This document shows positions 10,139 to 21,685 of a stretch of DNA of 64,000 bases, piece after piece (within the stretch, counting starts at the first letter, position 1; each line of letters begins with the position of its first letter). Below the pieces are notes generated by a model that saw only the letters and a list, made by a program, of their open reading frames with translations, had not been told where the DNA came from and did no database searches. The DNA is from Marvania coccoides (lineage: Eukaryota; Chlorophyta; Trebouxiophyceae; Chlorellales; Chlorellaceae). Where the stretch lies: NCBI GenBank assembly GCA_963854735.1, contig OY978107.1:875501-939500 (forward strand), written 5' to 3'. The translations under genes were made by a program, and so were the position numbers.

Positions 10139-12521
10139 TTAGACCTGGTTTATTCGCTCCATCTCCAGCTGCGGCCACCCTCCGCCCCTCAGGTTGTACT
10201 GCACCAGCGAGGAGTAGTGCATGTCCGAAACGGCGGTGAAAAATCGCTGCCCGTCGGGGGAGAATCCTATGCCCGCCAATTCCCCGAATAAATCGATCTT
10301 GGCGCACTGCCGGAAGCCCTGGGCCACGTCGTATATGATGACGTAGTCTGCGGGCTCCGCCACCGCGAGGGTGCGCCCGTCAGGCGAGAACCGCAGTGAG
10401 CGCACAGCGCCGATGGCAGAGCGCAGCACGCACAGCGCACGGGAGGGCATGCGCAGGTCGAAGAGACGGGTGGTGAGGTCTTGGTTGCCGGTGGCGACGA
10501 CGTTGCCGTCGGGGTGCCACGCTGCTGCGAAGGAGAAGTCGTGGTGGCCGCAGAGGCGGGCCACGGTGGCTCCCGAGCTGGGGTCCAGCAGGACGCCCTC
10601 TGTAAGAAAAAAATAGAAATTTAAAGGGAGATGTCAATGGTAGTAGGGGTGATGAATGATTGGTGCGAGAAAAGAAAAAAAAAACCAACTTTTTGTCAAA
10701 AAAATGAGAAGAAGGAAAAAAAGTTTGGCAAAAAAAACGGAAAAATGGGGTGAAGAGAATGGGGGTTTGACCGCGTTTCCGTTTATTTACCTGGGTGGTC
10801 GCCCACGGCGCACAGCAGGCGCCCCCCTGGGTGCGCCACACAGCAGTTGACAGCCCAGGGCAGGTTGATTTGTCCCACGCTGGCAAAGCCCTCGGCATCA
10901 AAAATCCTCACCAGCTGGTCGTTGTTGCTGCAGGCCAGACGCACGGCGCCAGAGGGGGCGCGAAAGATGTCGATGGCGTTGGTGATGCCATTGTCGGAGT
11001 GCGTCACGCGCATGCTGCAGAACGAGAGAAAATTAATTAAAAGAAAGAAATTTCAAATCGACGAGAACACACTTTCTTTCACGCATTTGCAGCCCTGCAG
11101 GTTTTTTATTCTGCAATTTCGTAATAATTTGCGGAGTAAAGAGGCTACGTTTTGGCTCACCTGGCCTCAAACGGGTCTTCGCTGCCGATGCGCCGCACGA
11201 TCAGCTCACCGCCAAATCCGCCAGCGGCAATCAGTCCATGCCTGGCGCACATCGTGCACACCGCCACCGGGTCCATCCCCGCTGCCGCTACTCCGCCTGT
11301 TGTGGCATCCAGCACGCACTCTGGGTCAGCTCGCTTTAAGTTGTTCCAGTGCATTACGCGGTTGTCCAATACGTGGTACACGTCATGGGCTGCGTGAAGG
11401 GAGACAGAGAAGTTAAATTTTGATTGTTTAGGTGTGAGAAATGCATTAATAAAGTGGTAGGGAGAAGAATGTAGCAACTCTGTGCGAAATATTCAAACAC
11501 GTCATGCAAAGAATAATTTCAAACAGCTCTCAAATATTCAAGGTAGGACAACTGAAAGCTGTGAAATGGCGTGATTTACGCGGCTTCCTTCGCTGCCAGG
11601 CTGTCTGTGGATAAAACCACCGCCTCTCTTTCCAAAAACTTGAGGAATAAAAGGAAATCTCACCGCTTGTGGGCCACACCAGATTGCGCAGCTGGAAGTG
11701 CACGATGGAGGTGCGCACCCGCTTCCAGTTGCGGTAAAACGCCCAGGGGCAGGCCTTTGCATCGACCTCCGTGGTTTTGCGAGCCTCAGCAGAGAGAGCA
11801 GGCGCCGCTGCCAGCACTTCCTCCTCTCGGTTGTAGTACGTCTTGTAGTCTGCATTGCGCTTTATCTGCAAGCGTGCACAAATATAACCCGGAAGGAGCA
11901 ATACATTAGTTTAGAGCAGTATTTCCCTTGAAATAATAATACTTTTGCTGCTGCGAATTATTCTTCTCAAAATAAACAAGATGCATTGTTGATTGACGCA
12001 ATTTCATAAGATGACACGCGATTTAATGAATTAAATACAACATTTTAAATTCTTTGTTGATTAAATGTTGATTTATAGCTCACCCTGTACTCCGGCCGCT
12101 TCCATGGCGTTGTCTCCCAGGGAATGCCCTGAATGTCCTTGCCGTTGGCGTACTGCTCAGCCGTGGTGTCAACGTAATCGTCCGAGTCGTCAGAAAAGTA
12201 CTGCGATAAACATAAAATGAGGATTTACGAAAATTTGCAGGGGCGGTGGAAGTGGTAACGCCAAAATTGGGAGAGGTTCGCAAGGAACAAAGCCCCTTTA
12301 GAAGCTTCGAGAGAAGGCGAATAGCATCACACATAAATCCATACCTCCACAGGAGGCATGCCCTCCAAGTCGCTATCAGAGCGCAGCTCTGGCAGCTCCA
12401 CCAACACCTGGCGCACCGGGCGTTCCTCGCCTGCCTCCTCGTCGGGCCCGGGCTCCTCCATGGCCACACCCGCTTCCACGGCATCTTCTTCTTCCATGTG
12501 CCCCACCTCGTCTGCGTCCAT
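10139..12521 (-). CDS. WD40-repeat protein (fungal/plant C2A9.03-like)
   Basis: Six exons (12521..12345, 12200..12084, 11865..11664, 11389..11161, 11014..10791, 10599..10139) give 469 aa, all joined by GT-AG introns. The N-terminus is acidic (EEEDAVEAGVAMEEPGPDEE). A conserved pre-WD segment follows with YYNREEE and FYRNWKRVRTSIVHFQLRNLVWPTS, then about five WD-like blades including LVRIFDAEG, LCGHHDFSFAAAWHPDGNVV with LTTRLFDLR, and SLRFSPDGRTLAVAEPADYVIIYD. The layout and pre-WD motif resemble an uncharacterised family conserved from fission yeast to plants. WD blades form propellers for protein binding; the partners are unknown. Confidence 0.8.
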
Positions 12522-12854
12522 GTCGCAGGGGCCGCGCTGCGGCCTTGAATAAAAAGATTGCTATGAGATTGAGACGCAAAGAGCAGGCTGGGTGCTCACG
12601 CGCGCTGCGGATATCTTTGATACAACAGACCGAAATGAATAGACGGGGTTTAAAAATGTGTTCTGCAAAGGAAGAGCGGTTTAAAGGTCACAAGTCTTTG
12701 CGCTTTTACATGTTTTTTTTTTTTTTTTTAACAAGGGCCTGAGCCTTGTAGGAGTCGTGTTTTATTTTCATTTTTGAAACCTTAGACTAGTGAGCGCAAG
12801 GATTCGCGCAAGAAACAATAATAGTACGAATACTAATAAATCAGCGCACGATCA
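12522..12854. other. divergent promoter region
   Basis: Separates the leftward WD40 gene and the rightward signal peptide peptidase gene and should contain both promoters. It includes a run of about 18 T near 12713-12730. No gene seen. Confidence 0.45.
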
Positions 12855-14103
12855 ATGGCGAGAGAAAAGGAGGTCGCTGAAATCGAGAGAGTGCCTGCAC
12901 CGTTGAGCCATCTGGTGCTGGTGGTGCTCACCGTGCTCCCTCTCATCGTGCCGGTCCCCACAAATGTCAACATTGTGCTCACAGCCGCGGCGACCGTGTT
13001 CTGCGGGTGCTGGCGATCGGTCAAGCCTGAGCCACCCACCGAGGCAATGACCAAGAAGGCGAGATCGTGCCCCAGCCTGCTGAATTTCGAGGCCGATGGT
13101 TCAAATTCAAACGTTTATCTGATCTAATTTTGGTGTTGTTCTGCTGCAGGACGCCATGCGCTTCCCCATCATGGGCTCCATCATGCTATTCTCCCTCTTC
13201 CTGGCCTTTAAATTTCTACCCAAGGACCTCGTCAACCTCGTGCTGTCGGCCTACTTTGTGCTGCTCGGCACCGCCGCTCTCGTGGCCACAGCAGCCCCTC
13301 TGGTGTCCCCTTTCCTCGCGCCCAAGGCCGCCGAGGAGTCGCTGTCGCTGCGCATCCCCCCCATCCCCGTGGTGCTCAAAGACGGCTTCGAGTTCGATTT
13401 TTCGCCCATCGACGCCGCGTTGGCCGTCCCTTCAGCTGGCTTCTGCTACTGGTACTGGACCACCAAGCACTGGCTGGCCAACAACGCGCTGGGCATCGCC
13501 TTCTCCCTGCAGGGTGTGGAGCACCTGTCTCTAGGCGCGGTGCAGAACGGCGTGATTCTGTTGTCGGGTCTTTTCTTTTACGACATCTTCTGGGTGTTCT
13601 GCACCCCCGTGATGGTATCGGTTGCCAAGTCGTTCGACGCGCCCATCAAACTGCTCTTTCCCCGCGTGCCGCTGCCCGCAGGCGACGCCCCGCAGTTCTC
13701 CATGCTGGGGCTGGGCGACATTGTCATCCCCGGCATTTTTGTGGCCATTGTGCTGCGCTACGACCTCATGCACTCCCACAACGGCCGCCCGCGGTTCTTC
13801 AAGTCCACGTTTGCGGGGTACGTGCTGGGCCTGGCCGCGACCATCGTTGTAATGAATGTATTCAAGGCAGCACAGCCGGCGCTGCTCTACATCGTCCCCG
13901 CGGTGCTGGCGACCACGTTTGCGCATGCGGCAGCTGCAGGAGAGGCAGCGCATCTGTTCCACTGGCAGGAGATGGATAAAGAGGATGGAGAGGAGGGAGA
14001 AGGAGAGGAGGAAAAGGATGCGTTGGCGGTTGATGGAGAGCAAGTGGGGAAGGCGAGTGGGGTGACGCGGAAGTCTGCTCGGCTGGCAAAGAAAGACTCG
14101 TAG
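12855..14103 (+). CDS. SPP: signal peptide peptidase (intramembrane aspartyl protease)
   Basis: Two exons (12855..13058, 13150..14103) give 385 aa. The product has about nine hydrophobic segments and all three catalytic signatures: FFYDIFWVF (Asp213), GLGDIVIPG (Asp258) and the QPALLY (PAL) motif. KDAMRFPIMGS at the exon junction is typical of ER signal peptide peptidase. The enzyme cleaves leftover signal peptides and some membrane proteins within the ER membrane. The C-terminus is highly acidic and then basic (KSARLAKKDS), where many homologues carry an ER-retrieval dilysine; here only KKDS is seen. The intron begins AAG/GCGAGA, a GC-AG intron: a GT donor in the same phase further on would leave a 37-base intron and add an unconserved insertion. 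Confidence 0.93.
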
Positions 14104-14555
14104 TGATTGTTTGAGAGAGACACACGTGAACCCTATAAGTATAATTATTAAATTTTATTATTTGAGAGTCGGAAGCGAGCATGGCGAGATCGCGGCTCCA
14201 GCGCAGAGATGCATGGCATGCTCTGGAGTCCCTGTGCATCCCACCGGACTGGCATGCGCTTTGTGATGAACCTCGCATGGGTAGGGGGAGAGGTAGCGAA
14301 AATCAGAGCCACGTGGAATCCATAGCTAGAACTTTAAACTTTAAAAAGAGAGCGTCTTGGACGTATTCAGCAATTTTATAATCTTCGATAAATCAACTAT
14401 ATCGTGCACAGGCACTTACAGCGCCCCGCCTCCCCCTTCTCCGCCCCCCCCCCCCCCCCCAAAGTTGATCACAAATATTCTTTCGCAGTTTTTTGGTTCC
14501 AAACTAGACAGAATGATTCAATCGCCCCCTTCTAACGAATGATCAGTATCCGCTG
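14104..14555. other. intergenic region between SPP and channel gene
   Basis: Contains the 3' flank of the SPP gene, a homopolymeric C run at 14444-14460 and the presumed promoter of the downstream channel gene. No gene seen. Confidence 0.4.
14444..14460. repeat. homopolymer C run
   Basis: A run of about 17 consecutive C in the spacer between the SPP and channel genes. Its length is probably unstable or error-prone. Confidence 0.85.
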
Positions 14556-17500
14556 ATGTTTTCAGCTGCACGGCTGGGGCACCCATTTGGGGTTGCTTCA
14601 CCACAGCCAATTCCATATCAACGCCGCACGTTGCTGCTGGGGGGGAGACCGTCCAGGATGTGCTGCAGGAAAGCGGGGAAGCCAGAAGACACGCCGCCAT
14701 TGGGCCCCAAATCGGGGTACAACCGCCTGGGCCCTCCCAGCTCTGGAACTCACAGCGAGCCTCTGCTGGGCATTGGCAGCGGTGGTAACCACGCCTATTT
14801 CAGTCGAGCCAACGAGGATGAGGCAGGCTCTCTGGAGCGGGCGTACGTGTCTTTGAAGGAGAGAGCTTCGGAAGCCGTCGGCAGAGCCCTCTACAAGTAA
14901 GTTTAGCGAGTAATTTTTTGAGAAGTTAAAAAAGCAGTTATGATTGCTTCCCCCCATGTTTGCTCTGTCTTTTCAAGGTATTACAACTGGAGGCAGGACA
15001 CCCTGAGCGACCTGCAGCTGTTTGTGCTGCTCAACGCCGTCATTCTCGTGCTGGGGGCTGCCGTGCGTCGCCACATCGCTGCACTTGACGCCGCCGCCGT
15101 TCCAGCAGCAGAAGCAGCGCTGGACCCCTCTGCGTCTTCTTGGTGGAACGACTTGTACGAGGTACTCGTGGTGGTGCTTGGGCAGCAGCTCCCAGAGGAG
15201 CAAGCTGGGTTTGCGTACCAGGCGTTTGCCGTCACCACGGCGGTAAGATCTATTGTTTTTTCCCCTCCCTCTCGTTAATCCAAGATACTGTGTATTGTAT
15301 ACATTGGACCCTCAGCCCTTGAGCCCTTCCCTTCTCCTTCATTCACAATCATTTGCACGTTTATTGTATCTGCAGGTGCTGGGCGTGGCGTCCTTTGCGC
15401 TGGTGCTGGCCCTAGTGGAGCAGGTGGCGCTGGAGGTGCTTGAGGGCAACGTCCGCAAGGGTGGCACCGTCTACGAGATAGGGCACTACGTGGTGTGTGC
15501 GGCAGGGGAGAGCGCTCGCGACCTCGCCCAGGTGGCCACGGTCCTCACCCAACTCTGCGCCGCCTCCAAGCGCAGGGGAGGCACCGCCATCGCCGTGCTG
15601 GTGGCGCAGCGCGAGAAACTGGAGCTGGAGGCGCTGTTCAAAGAAACCGTGCCGGTGGAGAGGCGCCACGGCTCGCAGGTGGTGTTCCGCCAGGGGTCGT
15701 CCCTGGATCCGGCAGCGCTGCGCATGGTGGGCGTGGCGGAGGCGCGGGCGGTGATAATCACTGGAGACTACTCCCAAGAGGTGGAAGACAGCGATGCAGG
15801 GGTGCTGCGCTGCGCTGTGCTGGTGGATGAGCTGGCAGCGGAGGCTGGCAAGGTGTGGGAGGGTGCCGGGGCGCGGAGGGGGGCGGATCGGGAGCGTTGT
15901 GGGCCGTGGGTCATTGCGGAGGTACAAGGCAGCGAGGCGGTGTCTCTGCTGCACTATGCTTGCAGTGACAGGGTGGTCCCAGTGCCCACCAGCCTGGTCA
16001 ACGCTAGGAGGCAAGCGTTATTCCTTTTTTTTTACCGCCATTTCCCCCCCACCTTCCCCTTGGTTTAATTTAAATTTAAACATATATTTCTGCTGAAAAT
16101 AATACAATAACAACAACCCATCCACTCTCACCCCACCCCCACCCCCCCCACCAAAAAAAACCATTTGCAGGTTCACCCGGCTGCTGCAGCACCCCGCCAT
16201 CGCCACCCTCTCCCACTCCCTCTTCGACTACAACTCGCTGTCGCACTGCTACATCGCCGCGTTCCCACGATCGCCGCACCTCCTCGCCCAGCCCTTCTCG
16301 CAGCTGCATGCTTTCTTCCCCGACGCCATCCTCGTGGGCATCATCGATCTCACCACCGGGAAGTGCGATCTAAACCCTCCTTTGGAGCGGCGGCTGCTGC
16401 ACGGCGAGTCCCTGGTCATGATGCGCTCTGCTGCTCACAAAGAAAGGGAGCTGCTGCCGCACCGGCTGCGGCACCCTGAGTTTGACCCAGGACCGGGGTG
16501 GGACCCCCACAACTACTGCAGAGGATCGGTGGACGAAGCCCCACTGGGGCGAAGCTCAATTGACGGCGGCGCCGCCTGCAGCTGGCACAGCAAACGCAGC
16601 GGCGGGGCAGCCGGATCAACCGACTCCATAGACGGCCTGGGTCGGCCGTTGGTCCCCCGGGCGCCGCTGCCCATCCCCGCCAACGCCAGCAAGCGCCGGA
16701 TGGGCGCAGCAGCGTTTGTGCCGCTGCCGTACGCTGCGCCTGCGCTGGGCGGGGGCGGGGCGACGGACCTGCTGATATGCTGCTGGCCGGGGAGCTCTGG
16801 GATGTGGGCGTTGATGCAGGAGCTGGACCACGGGCAAGAGGCGCTGCCAGAGGGGTCGCGGGTCATTCTAGCGAACGACCATCCCTGGGAGGAGTTGGGT
16901 GAGTTTGAAACCCATATTTTTTTTTTCTTTTCGATTTTCATGCTTTTTTAGTTACATAATGCGACAAACTTGTTGAGGTGACGGAACATTTTTGTTTGGG
17001 GGTGTGTGCCCTGCAGAGGGTTCATGCAACTGCCGCCTGAACACGCTGACAAGGCTGAAGGTGGAGCACGTGCGGTGCGACCCCCGCAGACGCGCAGCCC
17101 TGGGAGCGGCGGTGGACGTGGCCAAGCTGAGAGCCGCCATCGTGTTGCACGGTGCGTCACATTTTTTCTTTATTCTGCCTCTCAATTATTCTTTGAATAA
17201 TTCGTATTTGTTTGTTAATAATCTGGGTCTATTTCATAAATTTCCTTGAATTTTCACCCTATTTTCTGACCTAAAAAAATATTTCCTGCACATGCAGACG
17301 TGGCATGGACGCAGAGCGAGGACCTCGAGCCTTACGCCCTCAGTCAGACCGACATGTTGCGTGTGGACGCCGCTGTGCTGCAGGTGCAGCTCAACCTGCG
17401 CTACCTGCTGCAGGACGCCTGCTGTCCCGACATCAACATCATCACAGAAAAAACAACGCACGTCGGGCAAACCAGGTTCGAGGACCGCGCGGCGCTGCCC

Positions 17501-18150
17501 GTTGGCGCGGCGGTCAACAGCGCGAGCTTTGCGGCCAAGGTGCTGGCGCACTCTGCGGTGGAGCCTGGCATTTTGAACGCGTACGCCCACCTGGGCATGC
17601 AGTGCGAGATCTGCGTGCAGGATGCGGGGGAGCTGGCGGGGGTGGGGGAGGAAGTGAGCTTCATGCAGCTGCAGGCGCGCTGCGCCAGCGTGAGACAGGT
17701 GAGCGCTTGTGCTTGGTTATTTTATTCACCAAATAAAGTTCGACGAGCTTCTGTTTCATGCTAATTAAAAAAGGTTGAAACTGATTGGGCACTGCTCGAT
17801 TCTCTCTTGTATTTTTATTATTATGCATTTAGTACTTCTGCATGCTCCAATTTTGTCCGTTATTCATTGTTCAGGTGCTGCTGGGGTACTATCGCCTGCC
17901 GGTCGCTGAGGGAGCTGTGCTTGACATCGTGGTGAACCCCAAGGGCAGTGAACGCGGGACAAAGGCGGTGTGGAACGCAGGCGACGCCCGCTGCAAGCTC
18001 ATCACGCTGGTGACAAAAAAAGGCAATGACGCTCCGCTGTGGCCAGATGTGGAAGTGGAGGTGGATGGGGCAGCAGTGGCGCAGCAGCAGGACCAGGGTT
18101 CAGTTGATGAGGCGGCAGAGGCACCAGAACGCAGCGGCCTGGCAACTTAA
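14556..18150 (+). CDS. CASTOR/POLLUX/PEC-family ion channel
   Basis: Seven exons (14556..14896, 14978..15242, 15376..16010, 16171..16898, 17017..17151, 17298..17698, 17875..18150) give 926 aa. The N-terminus (RRTLLLGGRPSRMCCRKAG) resembles a plastid transit peptide. Transmembrane segments lie around LQLFVLLNAVILVLGAAV, YQAFAVTTAVLGV and ASFALVLALVEQV. They precede nucleotide-binding-type RCK modules (IGHYVVCAAGESARDLAQV, then TDLLICCWPGSSGMWALMQEL), as in plant CASTOR, POLLUX and the plastid-envelope PEC1/PEC2 cation channels. The presumed transit peptide favours a PEC-like chloroplast role, but that is inference. The intron after 16010 appears to use GC (GAG/GCAAGC); a GT six bases downstream would also keep frame, adding two residues. 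Confidence 0.82.
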
Positions 18151-18484
18151 TTTTGATTTTGAGCGAATAAATGTAGCTGCGTTTTTTTCCTCTCTCTCTC
18201 TCTTTCGGAGCACTGAGTACAACTTACTACGACTTGTTTGTGTTTTTACTGCTATTAAAAACGTCTAGATACATGTGGCGGAACAAGGGTAATACTGCGC
18301 AGGAGAGAACGCACGAAACTATAAAACGGGGGTTCCAGAAAAACGAACAACCAACAAACTTGCACAGAAGACGAGTGGCCGGTGCTACTGAAAATAAAAG
18401 AAAAGGGAAGACAAGACGTTGTCGCCAATACAGCAAATAAAAAATTCTATAGTGTAGCTGTGTACCATAAAAGATAAGAGCAGT
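18151..18484. other. convergent intergenic region
   Basis: 3' flanks of the channel gene (+) and the ankyrin/tail-anchor gene (-). Includes a short CT microsatellite near 18190. No gene seen. Confidence 0.45.
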
Positions 18485-20650
18485 TTAATATCGCCTGCTG
18501 CGGCCGCTGCTGCTGCGGCTCCAAAGCAGCGCCGCCCCGACCGCCGCCACCGCCACCCCCGCGCCAGCCGCAAGCGTCACCGAGTGCGTCTTCGCCCAGG
18601 CCAGCACGTCATCCACCGTCACCTCATGGCTGGCGTCCACCAACGCCTTGGTTCTTGTGGTGATGAGCTCTCCTGCCCCACTGATTGCCGTTTTTCCGCT
18701 CTCCACGATCTTGGTGCCGTACTCTTTGCCCCCCTCCACAATTTTGGCGCTGTACTCCAGGCTGCCCTCCATGATCTTGGCGCTGTACTCCTTGCCGCCC
18801 TCAACCACCTTGGCCCCGTACTCCTTGCTGTATTCCAGCGCTGCTGCAGCCACCTCTGCGACTTTTTCGAGGGCTGCAGCGGACCCGGGGCGGGAGAGAC
18901 TGCCCGCCGAAGACGCGACAGCGGCGGCAGGGCCGCTGGCAGCAGCAGTAACACCAGCATGAGTGATCTCGTCTTCTTCCTCTTCAACCGCTGCAGCTGC
19001 CTCCGCTTTTTTTCCCTTGTCGTCATTTCCCCCCGCTTCAATCTCATCATTTCCCCCCGCTTCAACCTCTTCCACAACCGCAGGCGAGGCAGCGCAAGAT
19101 GCCCCACCAGAAGCGCCACCAGGCGCGCCTTCTCCCTCGCCACCGATGGAAGAGGGAGAGGCAGCGGCAGCAACGTACTCAGAGTCATCAAAGTCGCCAG
19201 CCTGGCTGCTGATGTCTGCTGCATTCACGGAGGTGTCGGTGCCACACACTGACAGCACCGAGTCGGGCACAGCGGGCTCAGCAGCAGCAGCAGCAGCCAC
19301 CTCAGCTCCTTCGATGCCTTCTATTGTTTCATCTGCCGCCGCCTTGGCGGGGGAGGACACGGCGGAGAGGGTGTCCATGGGGGTGTGGAAGGCCTCGGAA
19401 GAGGGCTCCTCAGAGGGAGCCTGCTGCTGCTCGTCAGAAGAAGGAGACGCCTCCTCGGCCGCCGAAACCGCAGGCTTCTCGGCAGCCGCTGCTTCAGGCG
19501 GCGCTGCCTTGTCCAGCTCGGCAGCATTGGGGTCTGCCGCGCCAGCACGCAGCAGCACGCCCTCGGCCTCGCACTGCTCAAACTTGCGAGAGATGGTCAG
19601 CGCGGTGATGCCTTCGCCGTCGGGGGCATCAACAGGGGCGCCAGCCGCCAGCAGCGCCTGAATAAACAAACCAGAAAACAAGCCAGTAATAAGTTGAAGA
19701 AAACTGATAAAAATCAAATAATAAGCGTACAACGACAAAACATTTTTTTAGCTGTAACGCACCTCCAGCGCCACCACGTTGCCCATGCTGGCAGCCAGGT
19801 GCAACGGAGACTCTCCGCTCAACTCATCCACAGCCCCCGCCTTCACAGCCTCGGGGCACTCCGCAATGGAAGAGCGCAGCGCCTCCACGCCCGCCTCACC
19901 CCCTGCCACCGCCTTGCAGAGCTTCTCCGCAGCAGCCTGGCGCGGCCAGCGCTCTGCCCACAGCGCAGCCAGGCTTGCCGGCATCGTCCCACCACCGCCA
20001 GCCACGATTTCCACAGCTTCGTCGCGGCTGACGACCTCCCCCGCCTCCCGCGCCCAGCGGTACAGCAGCTGCGCTTGTTCTGCGGCATCAGGTTCCACCT
20101 CAGCGTTCGCAGCGGCCGCTGCCAGGGCAGCCGCCGAGCCCTTCTGTGCCACCACCACGCTGCGAGCCTCCCCAACGCCCCTGCTCAGCGACACCAGCGC
20201 GCCTGCGCCCACATCCTTGGTTGCCGCGTGCACCTGCGCGCGGGCGGCTTTGGAGAGGGCGGAAGAGAAACCCAGAGACGCTTCCTTGTCGACGCCTGCA
20301 GCAGCGTCGCCAAACCACGTCAGCAGCTTCCCCAGGTCCCCCCAGGAGGGGAGCTGCAGCCGCAGGGTGGAGGCATCCGCAGAGTCGGGGTCGACCTTGG
20401 CTGGGCAGGCTGCGACGCTTTCTTTGTTGCCGTCGGCAGCGGGAGCGGCAGCGGGAGGGTTGACAGCCAACTGCAGGGCGGCTGGGGAGCCGGAGAACAC
20501 CACGATGAGCGCGTCGTCGGTGGGGCCGGGAGAGGCGGCGACGGGGGGATGCGCGGCCTGGCTTGGGGCAGTGTTTGACTGCCCTCCTGGGCCGCGGCCA
20601 CGGCCACCTTTCCTGCCCTTGTTACGGTTGCGGTGCGAGCCTCCTCCCAT
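18485..20650 (-). CDS. ankyrin protein with 11-residue amphipathic repeats and tail anchor
   Basis: Two exons (20650..19763, 19657..18485) give 686 aa. The N-terminus is Arg/Gly-rich (MGGGSHRNRNKGRKGGRGRG). An Ala-rich middle leads to one clear ankyrin repeat spanning the intron (GESPLHLAASMGNVVALEALLAAGAPVDAPDGEG) and a weaker second. A long acidic Ala/Glu/Ser-rich linker follows, then four consecutive 11-residue units of the type EYSAKIVEGGK (18823..18692). The protein ends in a hydrophobic helix (VTLAAGAGVAVAAVGAALLW) and a basic tail, as expected for a tail-anchored membrane protein. I cannot name a family. The 11-mer resembles periodic amphipathic helices of LEA, synuclein or lipid-droplet proteins, so membrane or lipid contact is an inference. 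Confidence 0.72.
18692..18823 (-). repeat. 4 x 33-base tandem repeat inside ankyrin gene
   Basis: Four units of exactly 33 bases encode EYGAKVVEGGK, EYSAKIMEGSL, EYSAKIVEGGK and EYGTKIVESGK. The protein is more conserved than the codons, which points to selection on the helix. Confidence 0.88.
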
Positions 20651-21685
20651 TTTGATGGTTGTTGCACGTGATGACTCGCTGGGAGAGAAGGGCAGCTTAA
20701 GGGTCGTCAAGAAAATGTGTATAATTAATAATCGAACTATTTTTTCGACTTCCCCAAAGTGAGCACTGCTCGAACGTCGTTCCACTGGTTTCGTCGAATA
20801 ATTGTAAATGTATAATTGAAAACAGTGAGAGCTCCCTCGAGTTAGGAAGAGAGTCGTCACACTTTTCATGCTCTGCTGCAGTCTCAGCGAGCAGCAGCCC
20901 TTGCTGCAAGTTCACCTTGAAACCCCGGTGCATAGCCTTCCAGATGGAGTCGAATGGTAGTTTCCTGGCTTGGTCGTTGGGTGGTTCATGGCCAAGGTCG
21001 CCATGTCTGCTGTCCCGCGCACACGCAGACAGCTCGTTGGCAAAGCCCAACGATTCAAACACCAAGCAAGTATGCCCCTGTATTAGGGGGATGGCATCTT
21101 GTCAATCTTATTAAAGAAAATAACAGCGCCATTTTTATTTTTCAACTGTGCTGAAATTATTGCATGAAGACTGCCACTGCTCCCGTTGCTGCACAGTTTG
21201 CTGTTGACAGTTTGCTCAGAAGGCTGCATTGAAACATGCTTTGGATAGGGGGCAATGCTGACACGTGAAAATGAAAATATCCCTATTAATTATTTGATTT
21301 GATGACGCTCATTACTCACTGAATGAACCAAGAAAGGAGGCGGTGATGAGCAGAAACCTGTTACAGCCCATGCCCACGACGGTGACGCCCCCGCTGGTGC
21401 AGCTAGATGGACTTCAAAATTCCCGATGCACCGGTTCCCATGCTGTTTCCTGCTCGGCAGTTGTAATGAACAAAGCTTAGAGGCCTTCACTAGCAGAAGT
21501 GCGCGCCTAATTTTTTCCCCCACGTCTCCAGCTCTATATGGGCATTCAAAATATACTTCAAACACACATTCACTGTAAATATAACGAAGCGCTCGCGAGA
21601 AAGACCGAATAATACAACTCCACCAAACCAAAAAATTAAGCTGATCAAGAATAATTTAGTCCATTAAATATCTAAATCACCAGAT
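20651..21685. other. divergent intergenic region, about 1 kb
   Basis: Lies between the ankyrin gene (-) and the proteasome gene (+). A CACGTG G-box-like hexamer sits near 20667, 17 bases before the ankyrin ATG. Open frames in the region are short and match nothing I know. Confidence 0.45.

Noticed and set aside
13091..13105. GGTTCAAATTC resembling a tRNA B box in the SPP intron
   Set aside because: No matching A box or cloverleaf could be built around it.
19385..20578. Long plus-strand open frame opposite the ankyrin gene
   Set aside because: It is a shadow of the GC-rich minus-strand exon; its composition is Arg/Ala-biased without any recognisable domain, and the minus-strand gene has ankyrin and membrane features.
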